This document shows positions 30,960 to 38,462 of a stretch of 64,000 bases of DNA, piece after piece (the stretch's first letter is position 1; every line of letters begins with the position of its first letter). The translations under genes were made by a program, and so were the position numbers. Origin of the DNA: Bacteroidia bacterium (GTDB taxonomy: Bacteria > Bacteroidota > Bacteroidia > B-17B0 > Aurantibacillaceae); NCBI GenBank assembly GCA_018000995.1, contig JAGNIU010000006.1, positions 1 to 64,000 of the forward strand. Reading direction: 5' to 3'. The notes beneath the pieces were generated by a model. That model was given only the letters and a program-made list of their open reading frames with translations, was not told the DNA's origin and searched no databases.

Positions 30960-32336
30960 TTATTTTTTTAAAGAAATTTTTTCATCCCCATTTTTATATG
31001 GCATGTAAGTAAAAATAAACTGAAACATTTCTTCAGTAGTTTGCATACTCTCGTTTCCTTCTCCTTGAATAATTCGTTGAGGCGGGTGAAATGGGTTGAA
31101 TGGATTTTTATCAGTGTTGTCGTATGTTCCATAAACATGAATAACTGAACCCTTCGGAATTTTTACAGGATTATTGTAAGTGTAATAATATTGCCAGCGG
31201 AAATCCCATTTATTTATTCTCACTAATTTAATTGTATCTCCTTGCGGCGGCAATGCATACGCCACAAACGTTCTTCCAATTAAGTGCATGTGCGGATTAA
31301 CTGATAAAATAGAAATATCCGTTTGAATAGTCACTTGCGTGTGAAATGTTTTTACTTCATTAGGCTCAATAATTAATTCAGGCTCAATTTTTGAAATACC
31401 AAAAGTTCCCATTTGTGTTTCGTAAACCGGTCGCTTTGGTGGCGATTTACGGAAGAACACATTGATATAACTGCTATCTAAACAATCTTTATTACTTGGT
31501 CCGTAATGAATGTTCTTTAGAAAAAATAAACCTTGCTTTGGTAATTTAAATCCTCCGATATCTTCGTTGTAAACGGGAGGAGTATACCCCGGCAAATAAT
31601 AAACTACATTCGGCAACAAAGGAGGGAGTTCCGGTTTTTTATTATCCGTATAAGTTAATCCCATTTTCGAATACGCATCTTTAAAATTATTTAAAGCGTC
31701 AGGTAAAACAGTTTCACCAATGCTATAATTATATTGACGCTGTGAATCGTAACTTAATAAATGTCCGTTTACATGATGAACTAATTTTCGCTGATTAGGA
31801 ACGAACTCAATGTATTGAACATATTCATCCTTCTCTAACTCGAAAGGAAATTTCACCATTAAAAAAGCATCTGTTCCGTTTCCTTTTATCTCAACCGGTT
31901 TTGGAAGTTTAATTACTAAATCAGGTTTGCCAAAAAAAGAGCCGGCATAAAATGTTGGAGCAACAGGTTCTTTGGTTGAATCGCCCCTTGGCATTTTATC
32001 TTCAACCCATTTCTTAATTAAACCTATTTCTGTTTCACTTAGTACACGCTCATCTGCAAAGTGAACATAACTTGGATCTGCGGGCCAAGGCGGCATGAAT
32101 TTAGTTTGTGTGGTGAATTTAATTTTGTTGGCGTTTCTTACTGCATCATCATAATTTAATAAATCAAAAGTTCCTGCTTCTCCGGGGCGGTGACATGGAG
32201 TGCAGGTTTTGAAAACTATTGGTGCTATGTGTTCGCTCCAGGTAACTGAAGTTGGTAAAACTAATTCTTCTCTCTTTTCATAAGAACAAAAAGAAAAAAC
32301 AAGAACAGTAAATAAAAGGAAAACCTTCAACCGCAT
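30960..32336 (-). CDS. Lipoprotein with cytochrome c motif and copper type II monooxygenase-like domain
   Basis: A 458-residue protein with a lipoprotein signal (MRLKVFLLFTVLVFSF then Cys17). Residues 30-115 form a small cytochrome c-like domain with the heme-binding CTPCH at 45-49 and a possible Met ligand in KFMPPWP. The rest resembles PHM/DBH-like copper type II ascorbate-dependent monooxygenases: a VHHVNGH motif, HYGPSNKDC, and the late copper motif NPHMHLIGR. This points to a heme-copper periplasmic oxidoreductase; its substrate is unknown. It follows the DUF420 gene by 61 bases, with a dispersed repeat in the gap, and may be the last gene of the long minus-strand operon. Confidence 0.8.
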   Translation of the reverse strand: MRLKVFLLFTVLVFSFCSYEKREELVLPTSVTWSEHIAPIVFKTCTPCHRPGEAGTFDLLNYDDAVRNANKIKFTTQTKFMPPWPADPSYVHFADERVLSETEIGLIKKWVEDKMPRGDSTKEPVAPTFYAGSFFGKPDLVIKLPKPVEIKGNGTDAFLMVKFPFELEKDEYVQYIEFVPNQRKLVHHVNGHLLSYDSQRQYNYSIGETVLPDALNNFKDAYSKMGLTYTDNKKPELPPLLPNVVYYLPGYTPPVYNEDIGGFKLPKQGLFFLKNIHYGPSNKDCLDSSYINVFFRKSPPKRPVYETQMGTFGISKIEPELIIEPNEVKTFHTQVTIQTDISILSVNPHMHLIGRTFVAYALPPQGDTIKLVRINKWDFRWQYYYTYNNPVKIPKGSVIHVYGTYDNTDKNPFNPFHPPQRIIQGEGNESMQTTEEMFQFIFTYMPYKNGDEKISLKK

Positions 32337-32363
32337 GGCTAAAGATAAGGATTTCCGTTAAAA

Positions 32364-32392
32364 GGTTCTCGCAAAGACGCTAAGACGCAAAG
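32364..32392. repeat. Dispersed repeat CTCGCAAAGACGCTAAGACG, copy 2
   Basis: Closely similar to 28518-28545. It fills the gap between the DUF420 gene and the cytochrome/monooxygenase-like gene. Confidence 0.6.
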
Positions 32393-32397
32393 TTAAA

Positions 32398-32991
32398 TTA
32401 GTAGTTGTAGTAAGGAGAAATCATCAAATACACTACAACGCCCGTTACAGTAACATATAACCATATAGGATAACTGAAGCGCGTTAGTTTTTTGTGTTTC
32501 TCGCGTTGGTCGGTGAGACCGTAATAAAATGACAATAGTACCATTGGAAGAACAATAACCGCTAAAAATATATGTGTTAATAGAATAATCAAATAAACAG
32601 GTTTGATTCCTGAAACGGCTGCAGATTCAGCAGCGTCCATAATTCCATTATGATCAACATCGCCGTATTTTGTATCCGGAATAAAATAATGTGCGGTTAC
32701 GTAAGAAACTAAAAACAACGAGCTTAATAAAAAAGCTGTTAAGTTCAATTTACGGTGTAAAGGAATGTTTCTTTTTTTAATAGCGAGTAAAGAAAAAATT
32801 AAAAGCACAGAGCAAGTGCCATTTAAAATGGCATTTAGCATTGGTAACTTAAAAATAAACGAAGGCGTGACATCCGGAACTGGAAGAATGTGCTGCTGCA
32901 AAAGTGTAACCGCTAAACAAATTACTATTGTTGTAATCCAAATTACCAGTTTAATTGATTTCTCGTTTTTTGCTTGTAATACGGTGTTCAT
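32398..32991 (-). CDS. DUF420 membrane protein with an EF-hand-like insertion
   Basis: A 197-residue protein with five membrane helices and the DUF420 pattern (FIFKLPMLNAILNGTCSVLL, PLHRKLNLTAFLLSSLFLVSY, HYFIPDTKYG, LLTHIFLAVIVLPMVLLSFY, WLYVTVTGVVVYLMI). DUF420 proteins (CtaM-like) are usually linked to heme-copper oxidase assembly. Between the helices, residues 111-122 (DVDHNGIMDAAE) match the calcium-binding EF-hand loop DxDxNGxxDxxE in every ligand position, in a place where other members have only a short GGEG turn. It starts 2 bases after the dehydratase-like gene. Likely helps a periplasmic heme/copper system such as the next gene. Confidence 0.85.
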   Translation of the reverse strand: MNTVLQAKNEKSIKLVIWITTIVICLAVTLLQQHILPVPDVTPSFIFKLPMLNAILNGTCSVLLIFSLLAIKKRNIPLHRKLNLTAFLLSSLFLVSYVTAHYFIPDTKYGDVDHNGIMDAAESAAVSGIKPVYLIILLTHIFLAVIVLPMVLLSFYYGLTDQREKHKKLTRFSYPIWLYVTVTGVVVYLMISPYYNY

Positions 32992-32993
32992 GC

Positions 32994-33368
32994 TTAAATA
33001 ACTTTAAATTTCCCTTTGTACTTTGTAAATGTAGTTTCTCCGAAAAATAATTTTGCTTCGCATATAATTTCTTCACCGTTCACTTTATAATTTACTGTGA
33101 AATTTACCTGCGGGTTTTGAGTAGGAATAATCATTCCTGTAAATTTGATATTATCGCCGGTGATCATTTGTAATTTCTTGCCCATCAGGTCTTCTAAAAA
33201 TTCCTTTATGATTTGCACCTGACAAACACCAGGCACAATTGGTTGCTCAGGGAAATGTCCTTTATAGATATCATGATTCACATTTAAATCAATTACCGCT
33301 TCAACATGTGATTCAGAAATTTGATTTTTCTCTTTTATAGTATAGAAACTTTCTTTTAAACTTAACAT
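32994..33368 (-). CDS. Hot-dog fold FabZ-like 3-hydroxyacyl-ACP dehydratase with altered active site
   Basis: A 124-residue hot-dog protein. The catalytic His38 lies in YKGHFPEQPIVPGVCQ, the FabZ signature. The second catalytic residue, Glu in FabZ (VLQIEAM), aligns with Gln52 here (VCQVQII), so normal dehydration may be impaired or it may act as a partner subunit or thioesterase. Its ATG overlaps the TAA of the upstream lipoprotein gene (TAATG), which suggests translational coupling. It belongs to the ACP-ketosynthase operon. Confidence 0.82.
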   Translation of the reverse strand: MLSLKESFYTIKEKNQISESHVEAVIDLNVNHDIYKGHFPEQPIVPGVCQVQIIKEFLEDLMGKKLQMITGDNIKFTGMIIPTQNPQVNFTVNYKVNGEEIICEAKLFFGETTFTKYKGKFKVI

Positions 33369-33991
33369 TAGTCTATAATTTTTTCGAGTTCAATAAATAA
33401 TTTTACAAAGCCGTACTGCTTTAATTTTATACTATTATAATTATTCGTATAAATAGTTTTTGTTTCTTTTTTATGCTTATTAAATACTTGCTGTTTTAAT
33501 GCGTAATTACCCGCATCTCTAAATACAAACAAATGATGTTTATCACTCTTCAAATGTAAGACTTCTTTGCCTGATTTAGCAGAAAGTTCAGCTGTTTTAT
33601 TGAACCAATCTATCAATAACATAGTCTTAAAGTTCCGAACCAGAGCCGTAACTAGTTTAGGCTTATTAAGGGCGTCGAACACAAATACAGGCTTCATGCT
33701 ATCCCCTTTCATCTCAAAATCGAACATGCGCATGCCTAACTCTGTTACAAAAACCAGATGTTTAGTATCGGCATCGGTTTGCTTTAAAATAATGAGTCCG
33801 GTAAAATGTTTATTTAATACGTCAATTGAAGCTTTATATTTTACAGCAACAGCTGGTGGAATTACAGGTTGTAAATTGGTTTGGGTAATTATAAGGTCAG
33901 ATTGTTTTTTATAAGAAGCTAGCTTATGATAAGCGCAAGAAGAAAATACTAAACTACTTAACAGTAAAAATATTATCCGGTAATTTCGCAT
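33368..33991 (-). CDS. Operon lipoprotein of unknown function (LolB-like context)
   Basis: A 207-residue lipoprotein: MRNYRIIFLLLSSLVFSS then Cys19. The mature domain is beta-rich (for example LIILKQTDADTKHLVFVTEL, RMFDFEMKGD) and similar in size and position to the DUF3261/LolB-like lipoproteins of aryl-polyene and flexirubin clusters; this is a contextual assignment. Overlaps the LolA gene by 38 bases and shares TAATG with the dehydratase gene. Probably outer-membrane, facing the periplasm. Confidence 0.7.
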   Translation of the reverse strand: MRNYRIIFLLLSSLVFSSCAYHKLASYKKQSDLIITQTNLQPVIPPAVAVKYKASIDVLNKHFTGLIILKQTDADTKHLVFVTELGMRMFDFEMKGDSMKPVFVFDALNKPKLVTALVRNFKTMLLIDWFNKTAELSAKSGKEVLHLKSDKHHLFVFRDAGNYALKQQVFNKHKKETKTIYTNNYNSIKLKQYGFVKLFIELEKIID

Positions 33992-34574
33992 TTTGAGTTT
34001 TTAGCATAAAATCTAACGTGGTGTAATCGTCGTTAGGTTCTATCATATCTAATTTACTCACCGAAGTTACGCTTTTATCGAAATACATGTTTATTTTTTT
34101 GAGGCTTTCTTTCATGTTTTTTTGGAGGGGAATGAGTTCCAGTTTATAGTACTTTTCACTCTCAAAATAAGCCACTTTAAACTTTCCCGACTTAAAGATA
34201 TTCCCTTGAACACAACTCATCATCACATCGTTAATCTCTTTAAAAACCTTGTTGCTGTTCATGTCGTACTTCTGGGTTTTCTTCTCGTCTTTAATCCAGA
34301 TTTTTTCTTTGTTAATCACGATTAAGTACTTGTAAGGGGTGTTGTATTCCCACCTCAACATGTTTTCTTTTTTAAACTTGAAATTTCCTTTGCTAATGAT
34401 TTTTTCGGAAAGCATACTCAGGTTTTTCTCTTGTGTGAAATCGCTTTCAATAGAATTTACCGTTTTACTCATGTTCTCAATTTTTAACTTTAAAGCAGCC
34501 GTATCTTTTACTGCTTTAAAATTTTGAGCAAAAGTTAATTGGGAAATAAATATGAGTATTAATATTTTCTTCAT
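33954..34574 (-). CDS. LolA-like outer-membrane lipoprotein carrier
   Basis: A 206-residue periplasmic protein with a signal peptide (MKKILILIFISQLTFAQ) and the LolA open-barrel pattern: NSIESDFTQEKNLSML, ISKGNFKFKKENMLRWEY, and KYLIVINKEKIWIKDEK. LolA carries lipoproteins from inner to outer membrane; LolA-like paralogs in pigment clusters are thought to carry the cluster product. It is probably such a paralog, since it sits inside the ketosynthase operon. Its ATG overlaps the TGA of the deacetylase gene (ATGA). Confidence 0.85.
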   Translation of the reverse strand: MKKILILIFISQLTFAQNFKAVKDTAALKLKIENMSKTVNSIESDFTQEKNLSMLSEKIISKGNFKFKKENMLRWEYNTPYKYLIVINKEKIWIKDEKKTQKYDMNSNKVFKEINDVMMSCVQGNIFKSGKFKVAYFESEKYYKLELIPLQKNMKESLKKINMYFDKSVTSVSKLDMIEPNDDYTTLDFMLKTQNAKLPDNIFTVK

Positions 34575-35320
34575 GCAATCGCTACAAATTCAAATTTCTT
34601 TTCTTTTAATGCAGGAATTAATTTTTCTAATAATTCAGGGGCATAATCCAATCTGTCGTGCAACAAAATTATGGAACCGTTTTTAGTTTGTTGCAATACC
34701 CGTGCCAAAATTTTGTTAATGTCGGATGAGGAAGTATCATAAGATCGTACATTCCAACCAACAGACTGCAAATTGAGATTTTTTAACACAAAAGCAAAAT
34801 TAGGAGTGGTAACGCCATAGGGCGGACGAAACAATTTTACTTCTTGTCCGGTGCAATTTTTAATGACTTCTAAACTTTGTTTAATATCCTCTTCCAGTTT
34901 TTTCTTTCCCCACATATCAATCCAAAAATGATGAGAATAACTGTGTGAACCGATACTGTGGCCGTCGCTAACAATTTGTTTCAAGATTGCTTCATTACCC
35001 GAAATACTTTTTCCAATCACAAAAAAAGTAGCTTTTACGTTATGTTTTTTGAGTGTATCTAAAACTTTTTGTGTTTGCGGATTGCAAGGACCGTCATCAA
35101 ACGTTAAAGCGATTTTATTTTCGTTTTTGTTTAAGTTATTGAGAGATGATAAATGAAAATTTAGTCCTATGAAATAAGCTCCTGCAAATTCAATACTTAA
35201 ATAAAGAAATAACAAAACTATTTGCAGCCAATAAAAACAAGGAGTGCCCAGCTTGCAGAAAATAAACACCAAGCCAATACTAATTGCAAAAAAAGCCGTT
35301 ACCAGTTTATGGTTTAGCAT
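34571..35320 (-). CDS. NodB-type polysaccharide deacetylase with N-terminal membrane helices
   Basis: A 249-residue protein with two N-terminal hydrophobic helices (about 5-25 and 30-53) and a NodB domain: LTFDDGPCNPQTQKVLDTL (catalytic Asp pair), IGSHSYSHHFW (metal His), LFRPPYGVTTP. It would remove N-acetyl groups from a sugar polymer or lipid-linked sugar on the outer face of the membrane. Overlaps the ketosynthase-like gene by 7 bases; such deacetylases recur in flexirubin-type clusters. Confidence 0.87.
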   Translation of the reverse strand: MLNHKLVTAFFAISIGLVFIFCKLGTPCFYWLQIVLLFLYLSIEFAGAYFIGLNFHLSSLNNLNKNENKIALTFDDGPCNPQTQKVLDTLKKHNVKATFFVIGKSISGNEAILKQIVSDGHSIGSHSYSHHFWIDMWGKKKLEEDIKQSLEVIKNCTGQEVKLFRPPYGVTTPNFAFVLKNLNLQSVGWNVRSYDTSSSDINKILARVLQQTKNGSIILLHDRLDYAPELLEKLIPALKEKKFEFVAIA

Positions 35321-36372
35321 TTTGTTATAAGTGTAAATGAAAAATTAATGCCGATGTAACCGTTTACAATAAGAATGGTACTAATGCTCTTTTTTGAAAC
35401 ATTATTTATTTTAACGGCGTCAGGAATTTTTTGTTTTTCGATTATTTTGTTTGCCATCCATAAAGCGAAAGCTCCAGCTGTGTGATAATCGCCACATAAA
35501 TGTTTAAAATAACCGGTTGCTGAAGTGTTAGAAACAACAGGCAACATATCTAACATGAGTTTATCAAAATCTTTATCTCCTGAAAAACCAAACAATACTA
35601 AATCAATATTGTTTAAAGTTGTATTATGGAGATTTAAGAATGAATCCAGTTTATCTAAAAATTCTTTTAAATGTCTTGGCTTATAAGAAAAGCCAATGCC
35701 TTTAATGGCAGCCGATGCGTTTTTCTTTTCGCTTGATAAAACAAAAAAAGCTGAGCCTTCGCCCATTTGCATGCCTGAGGTTTTGCCTTCGTAGTACTTG
35801 TGAGAATTATCGTTATTTAATTTTTTTGCTTTACGGTATAACTCCAAATAAATCGGCGTATGCTCTTCAATACCACCAATTAAAATGTTCTTCTTTCCTT
35901 CTTCAATACTCATCAAAGCATCCATCACACAAGTATCAAACGAAAAACCACGGTGTACGTAGGTATAATTGTATTGTTTGCATTGCATAATTAAGGCAAC
36001 CTGCGAACCAACTGTATTGTGAGTAGATTGAATAAAAGAAGTTGGTGTTAAAAATTGTTCATCGTTATTAATGATAGCCAATAAAAATTTCTCGCTGTCT
36101 TCGAAACAACCTAAACCCGTTCCGGAAATTACGGCATCTACATTTTCAACGCCCGCCTCCGCAACAGCCATTCGTGCAGCAGATGCACCCATTTTAATAG
36201 CACGCCCCATACGACGAAGCATGTTTGGATTAATATGCTCTTTGTAAGATGGTTCAACCGCTTTATAAAAATCAACTTGCGGACCATTAACAGTTTCGAA
36301 AAAATAATTTTCTTCCGTAGTATTCTGTGGTGATATACAACCTGAACCAATTATGTATGCCTTTGCTCCCAC
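35314..36372 (-). CDS. Ketosynthase-like protein lacking the catalytic Cys (chain-length-factor-like)
   Basis: A KAS-fold protein of 352 residues when started at GTG 36372, giving the N-terminus GAKAYIIGSGCISP typical of the family. The nucleophile position (TACxS in active enzymes) reads HRGFSFDTC with no Cys at the aligned place, and the first active His (HGTGT) is replaced by LFGFSGD, while the late HTxG (DYHTAGA) remains. This is the state of chain-length factors that pair with an active ketosynthase. The GTG overlaps the TAG of the upstream KAS gene (TAGTG). A TTG at 36402 would overlap by 31 bases. Likely partner of the 36372-37565 enzyme. Confidence 0.82.
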   Translation of the reverse strand: MGAKAYIIGSGCISPQNTTEENYFFETVNGPQVDFYKAVEPSYKEHINPNMLRRMGRAIKMGASAARMAVAEAGVENVDAVISGTGLGCFEDSEKFLLAIINNDEQFLTPTSFIQSTHNTVGSQVALIMQCKQYNYTYVHRGFSFDTCVMDALMSIEEGKKNILIGGIEEHTPIYLELYRKAKKLNNDNSHKYYEGKTSGMQMGEGSAFFVLSSEKKNASAAIKGIGFSYKPRHLKEFLDKLDSFLNLHNTTLNNIDLVLFGFSGDKDFDKLMLDMLPVVSNTSATGYFKHLCGDYHTAGAFALWMANKIIEKQKIPDAVKINNVSKKSISTILIVNGYIGINFSFTLITKC

Positions 36373-37565
36373 TAGGCTTTCGAAAAAATTAAAGATGAAC
36401 AATTCCCACCGAAACCAAATGAATTGGATAATACATTATTTATTTCGTGGTCGGTTACTTTTGTAACGGGCGTCAAACCAAATTCAGCAATTGGTGTTGT
36501 GAAATTTAAATTCGGGAATATTTTATTATGCTGTAATGATAACACTGAAATCACAGCTTCAACTCCAGCTGCTGCCGCTAAAGTATGCCCTGTATAAGCT
36601 TTCGTTGAACTGAATTTTGGAACTGCGTCTCCAAAAACAGTTACGGTTGCTTTACTTTCTGATTGATCGTTATTCGGCGTTCCTGTTCCGTGCATATTGA
36701 TATAATCAATCTGTGACGGAGTAAGTCCGCTCATTTCTAAGGCTTGTTTAATAGCTTCCGTTGCCCCAATTCCGTCAGGAGAAGAAGCTGTTTGATGATA
36801 GGCATCATTAGAATTAGCGTAACCCGTAACTCTTGCTAAAGCTTTACCATTTCTTTTTTTCAGAGCAGCTTCACTTTCAATAACAATAAATGCTCCGGCT
36901 TCTCCTAAGTTTAATCCTTTTCTGTTTTCATCAAATGGCTTGCACCACTCTTTATCTAAAATCATTAAGGTATTAAATCCATTGAATGTAAACTTTGATA
37001 ATGAATCCACGCCACCTACAATGGCTCTGTCTAACATTCCGTGTTTTATCATTCTGCAACCAAGCATAACGGCATTTGCTGCAGAAGAACAGGCTGTAGA
37101 AATTGTAGTTACAAAATCTTTCACGCCTAAATAATCGGCAATCTCTTCTGTACTTTCGCCGCAATCGTGAGCATCCAATACTTCTAAATGTTTTCCATCA
37201 CTTACCATTTCGCCATAAAACAATTCTGTTTTACACATTCCGGCAACAGTGGTTGAAGAGATTAATCCGGTACGTAAACCATCTTTTAAATCAATACCAG
37301 AATGCAAAACAGCTTCACGTGCCGCTGCAATTCCTAATAAAGAAGTTCTGTTTAAAGCTTGAGAATGACTGGAAATTAAATCCATTAATTGTGTATTGGA
37401 AAGCTTTACCTCGCCTAATACATATTCATCTTTATACCGGGTGTTTAAATAATTTACTTTACCGATTCCTGATTTAGCATTCGATAAATTAGCATACGCT
37501 TCCTGCACATTGTTTCCAATGGCCGAAATCATGCCGAGTCCACTTATAAATATGGGTTGTGCCAA
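36372..37565 (-). CDS. Beta-ketoacyl-ACP synthase (FabF-like), catalytically complete
   Basis: A 397-residue ketosynthase condensing malonyl-ACP with an acyl-ACP. The triad is intact: Cys159 in ISTACSSAANAV, His292 in NMHGTGTPNND, and His327 in KAYTGHTLAAAAG. The closing NSFGFGGNCSSLIF is also typical. Start is TTG at 37565, directly behind the TAG of the ACP gene; the next ATG is inside the domain. It is immediately followed by the chain-length-factor-like gene, the order seen in KS/CLF pairs of type II polyketide systems. Confidence 0.93.
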   Translation of the reverse strand: MAQPIFISGLGMISAIGNNVQEAYANLSNAKSGIGKVNYLNTRYKDEYVLGEVKLSNTQLMDLISSHSQALNRTSLLGIAAAREAVLHSGIDLKDGLRTGLISSTTVAGMCKTELFYGEMVSDGKHLEVLDAHDCGESTEEIADYLGVKDFVTTISTACSSAANAVMLGCRMIKHGMLDRAIVGGVDSLSKFTFNGFNTLMILDKEWCKPFDENRKGLNLGEAGAFIVIESEAALKKRNGKALARVTGYANSNDAYHQTASSPDGIGATEAIKQALEMSGLTPSQIDYINMHGTGTPNNDQSESKATVTVFGDAVPKFSSTKAYTGHTLAAAAGVEAVISVLSLQHNKIFPNLNFTTPIAEFGLTPVTKVTDHEINNVLSNSFGFGGNCSSLIFSKA

Positions 37566-37823
37566 CTACGATTTACCTTGGTCTTTTATAAATTGAGCCA
37601 TTGTGCGTACCGATTCAAAAATCTTTTTGCCATCGGCTGGATTTTGAATTTTAATACCATAATGTTTTTCTAACAATACAATAAGTTCTAATGCATCAAT
37701 TGAATCTAATCCTAAACCGGCACCGAATAAGGGAGCATCCGGATCAACATCAGCAGGTTTAACTTCTGCTAAATTTAATTGTTCTATAATTTGACCTTTT
37801 AGTTTTTCTATTAAAGCATCCAT
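37566..37823 (-). CDS. Acyl carrier protein dedicated to the ketosynthase operon
   Basis: An 85-residue ACP. The phosphopantetheine attachment Ser41 is in GLGLDSIDALELIV. It lies between ketosynthase genes and away from fab genes, so it is likely the carrier for the chain built by this operon and not the main fatty-acid ACP. ATG start, 5 bases after the truncated ketosynthase-like gene. Confidence 0.95.
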   Translation of the reverse strand: MDALIEKLKGQIIEQLNLAEVKPADVDPDAPLFGAGLGLDSIDALELIVLLEKHYGIKIQNPADGKKIFESVRTMAQFIKDQGKS

Positions 37824-37828
37824 ACTGT

Positions 37829-38461
37829 TTATTTATAAAATTGATTTAAAGTTACCTCGTTAAGAGGGTTAAAATTAATATTTTTAATTGAATCGGAGGC
37901 CATTTCTGTCAAATAAATAAGGGCATCTGCCATACCATTGTCATAATCCACCCATCCGCAAATAGCGGCCGCGATTGTTTGCTCGCTTAATGTTATTTTC
38001 GCCTGATTTACCAATAGTTGCGCATCAAAACTATCGTTTATAAAAAAGGCATTCTCGCCGGTAATTTTATGTTTTATGGCAATTTCGCCAATTACAATGT
38101 TTGGTAAAGTATAAACAAAAGTGGCCGGCGATGGCAAATAATGGTTTTTATCTTGAATGCTGCTTTGATGCAATCTGTCGGTATCCAAACTTGAAGACCG
38201 GTTCGCCATTATAATTGCTGTGTTTTCCGGCGAATTACGTTGCAAAAAATCGCTGCCTTTTAAAGTGGCCTCTGTTGCAATTAAACCAAGCTTCGATAAA
38301 TTATCCATTTTATGAAACTTAGGATAATTAATTTCAAAATATTTATAGGCATCAGCAAAAAAAGATGAAGGCGTATCTTGTTTGGGTAACGACAATTCCT
38401 TCCCATTCACAAAAATGTTTTTGTTTTTAATTCTGCAATATGATGTTATTACCAATTCCAT
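37829..38461 (-). CDS. Short ketosynthase-like protein (N-terminal half, no nucleophile)
   Basis: A 210-residue protein similar in layout to the first half of KAS enzymes: KFHKMDNLSKLGLIATEATLKGS, TAIIMANRSSSLDTD, PSPATFVYTLPNIVIGEIAIKH, then AAAICGWVDY corresponding to the VxxGG strand. At the nucleophile position there is no Cys (FFINDSFDAQ), and the His-bearing C-terminal half is missing. Similar short proteins occur next to ketosynthases in flexirubin and aryl-polyene clusters. It follows the KAS gene 38463-39596 by 1 base and may be its partner subunit. Confidence 0.75.
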   Translation of the reverse strand: MELVITSYCRIKNKNIFVNGKELSLPKQDTPSSFFADAYKYFEINYPKFHKMDNLSKLGLIATEATLKGSDFLQRNSPENTAIIMANRSSSLDTDRLHQSSIQDKNHYLPSPATFVYTLPNIVIGEIAIKHKITGENAFFINDSFDAQLLVNQAKITLSEQTIAAAICGWVDYDNGMADALIYLTEMASDSIKNINFNPLNEVTLNQFYK

Positions 38462-38462
38462 T

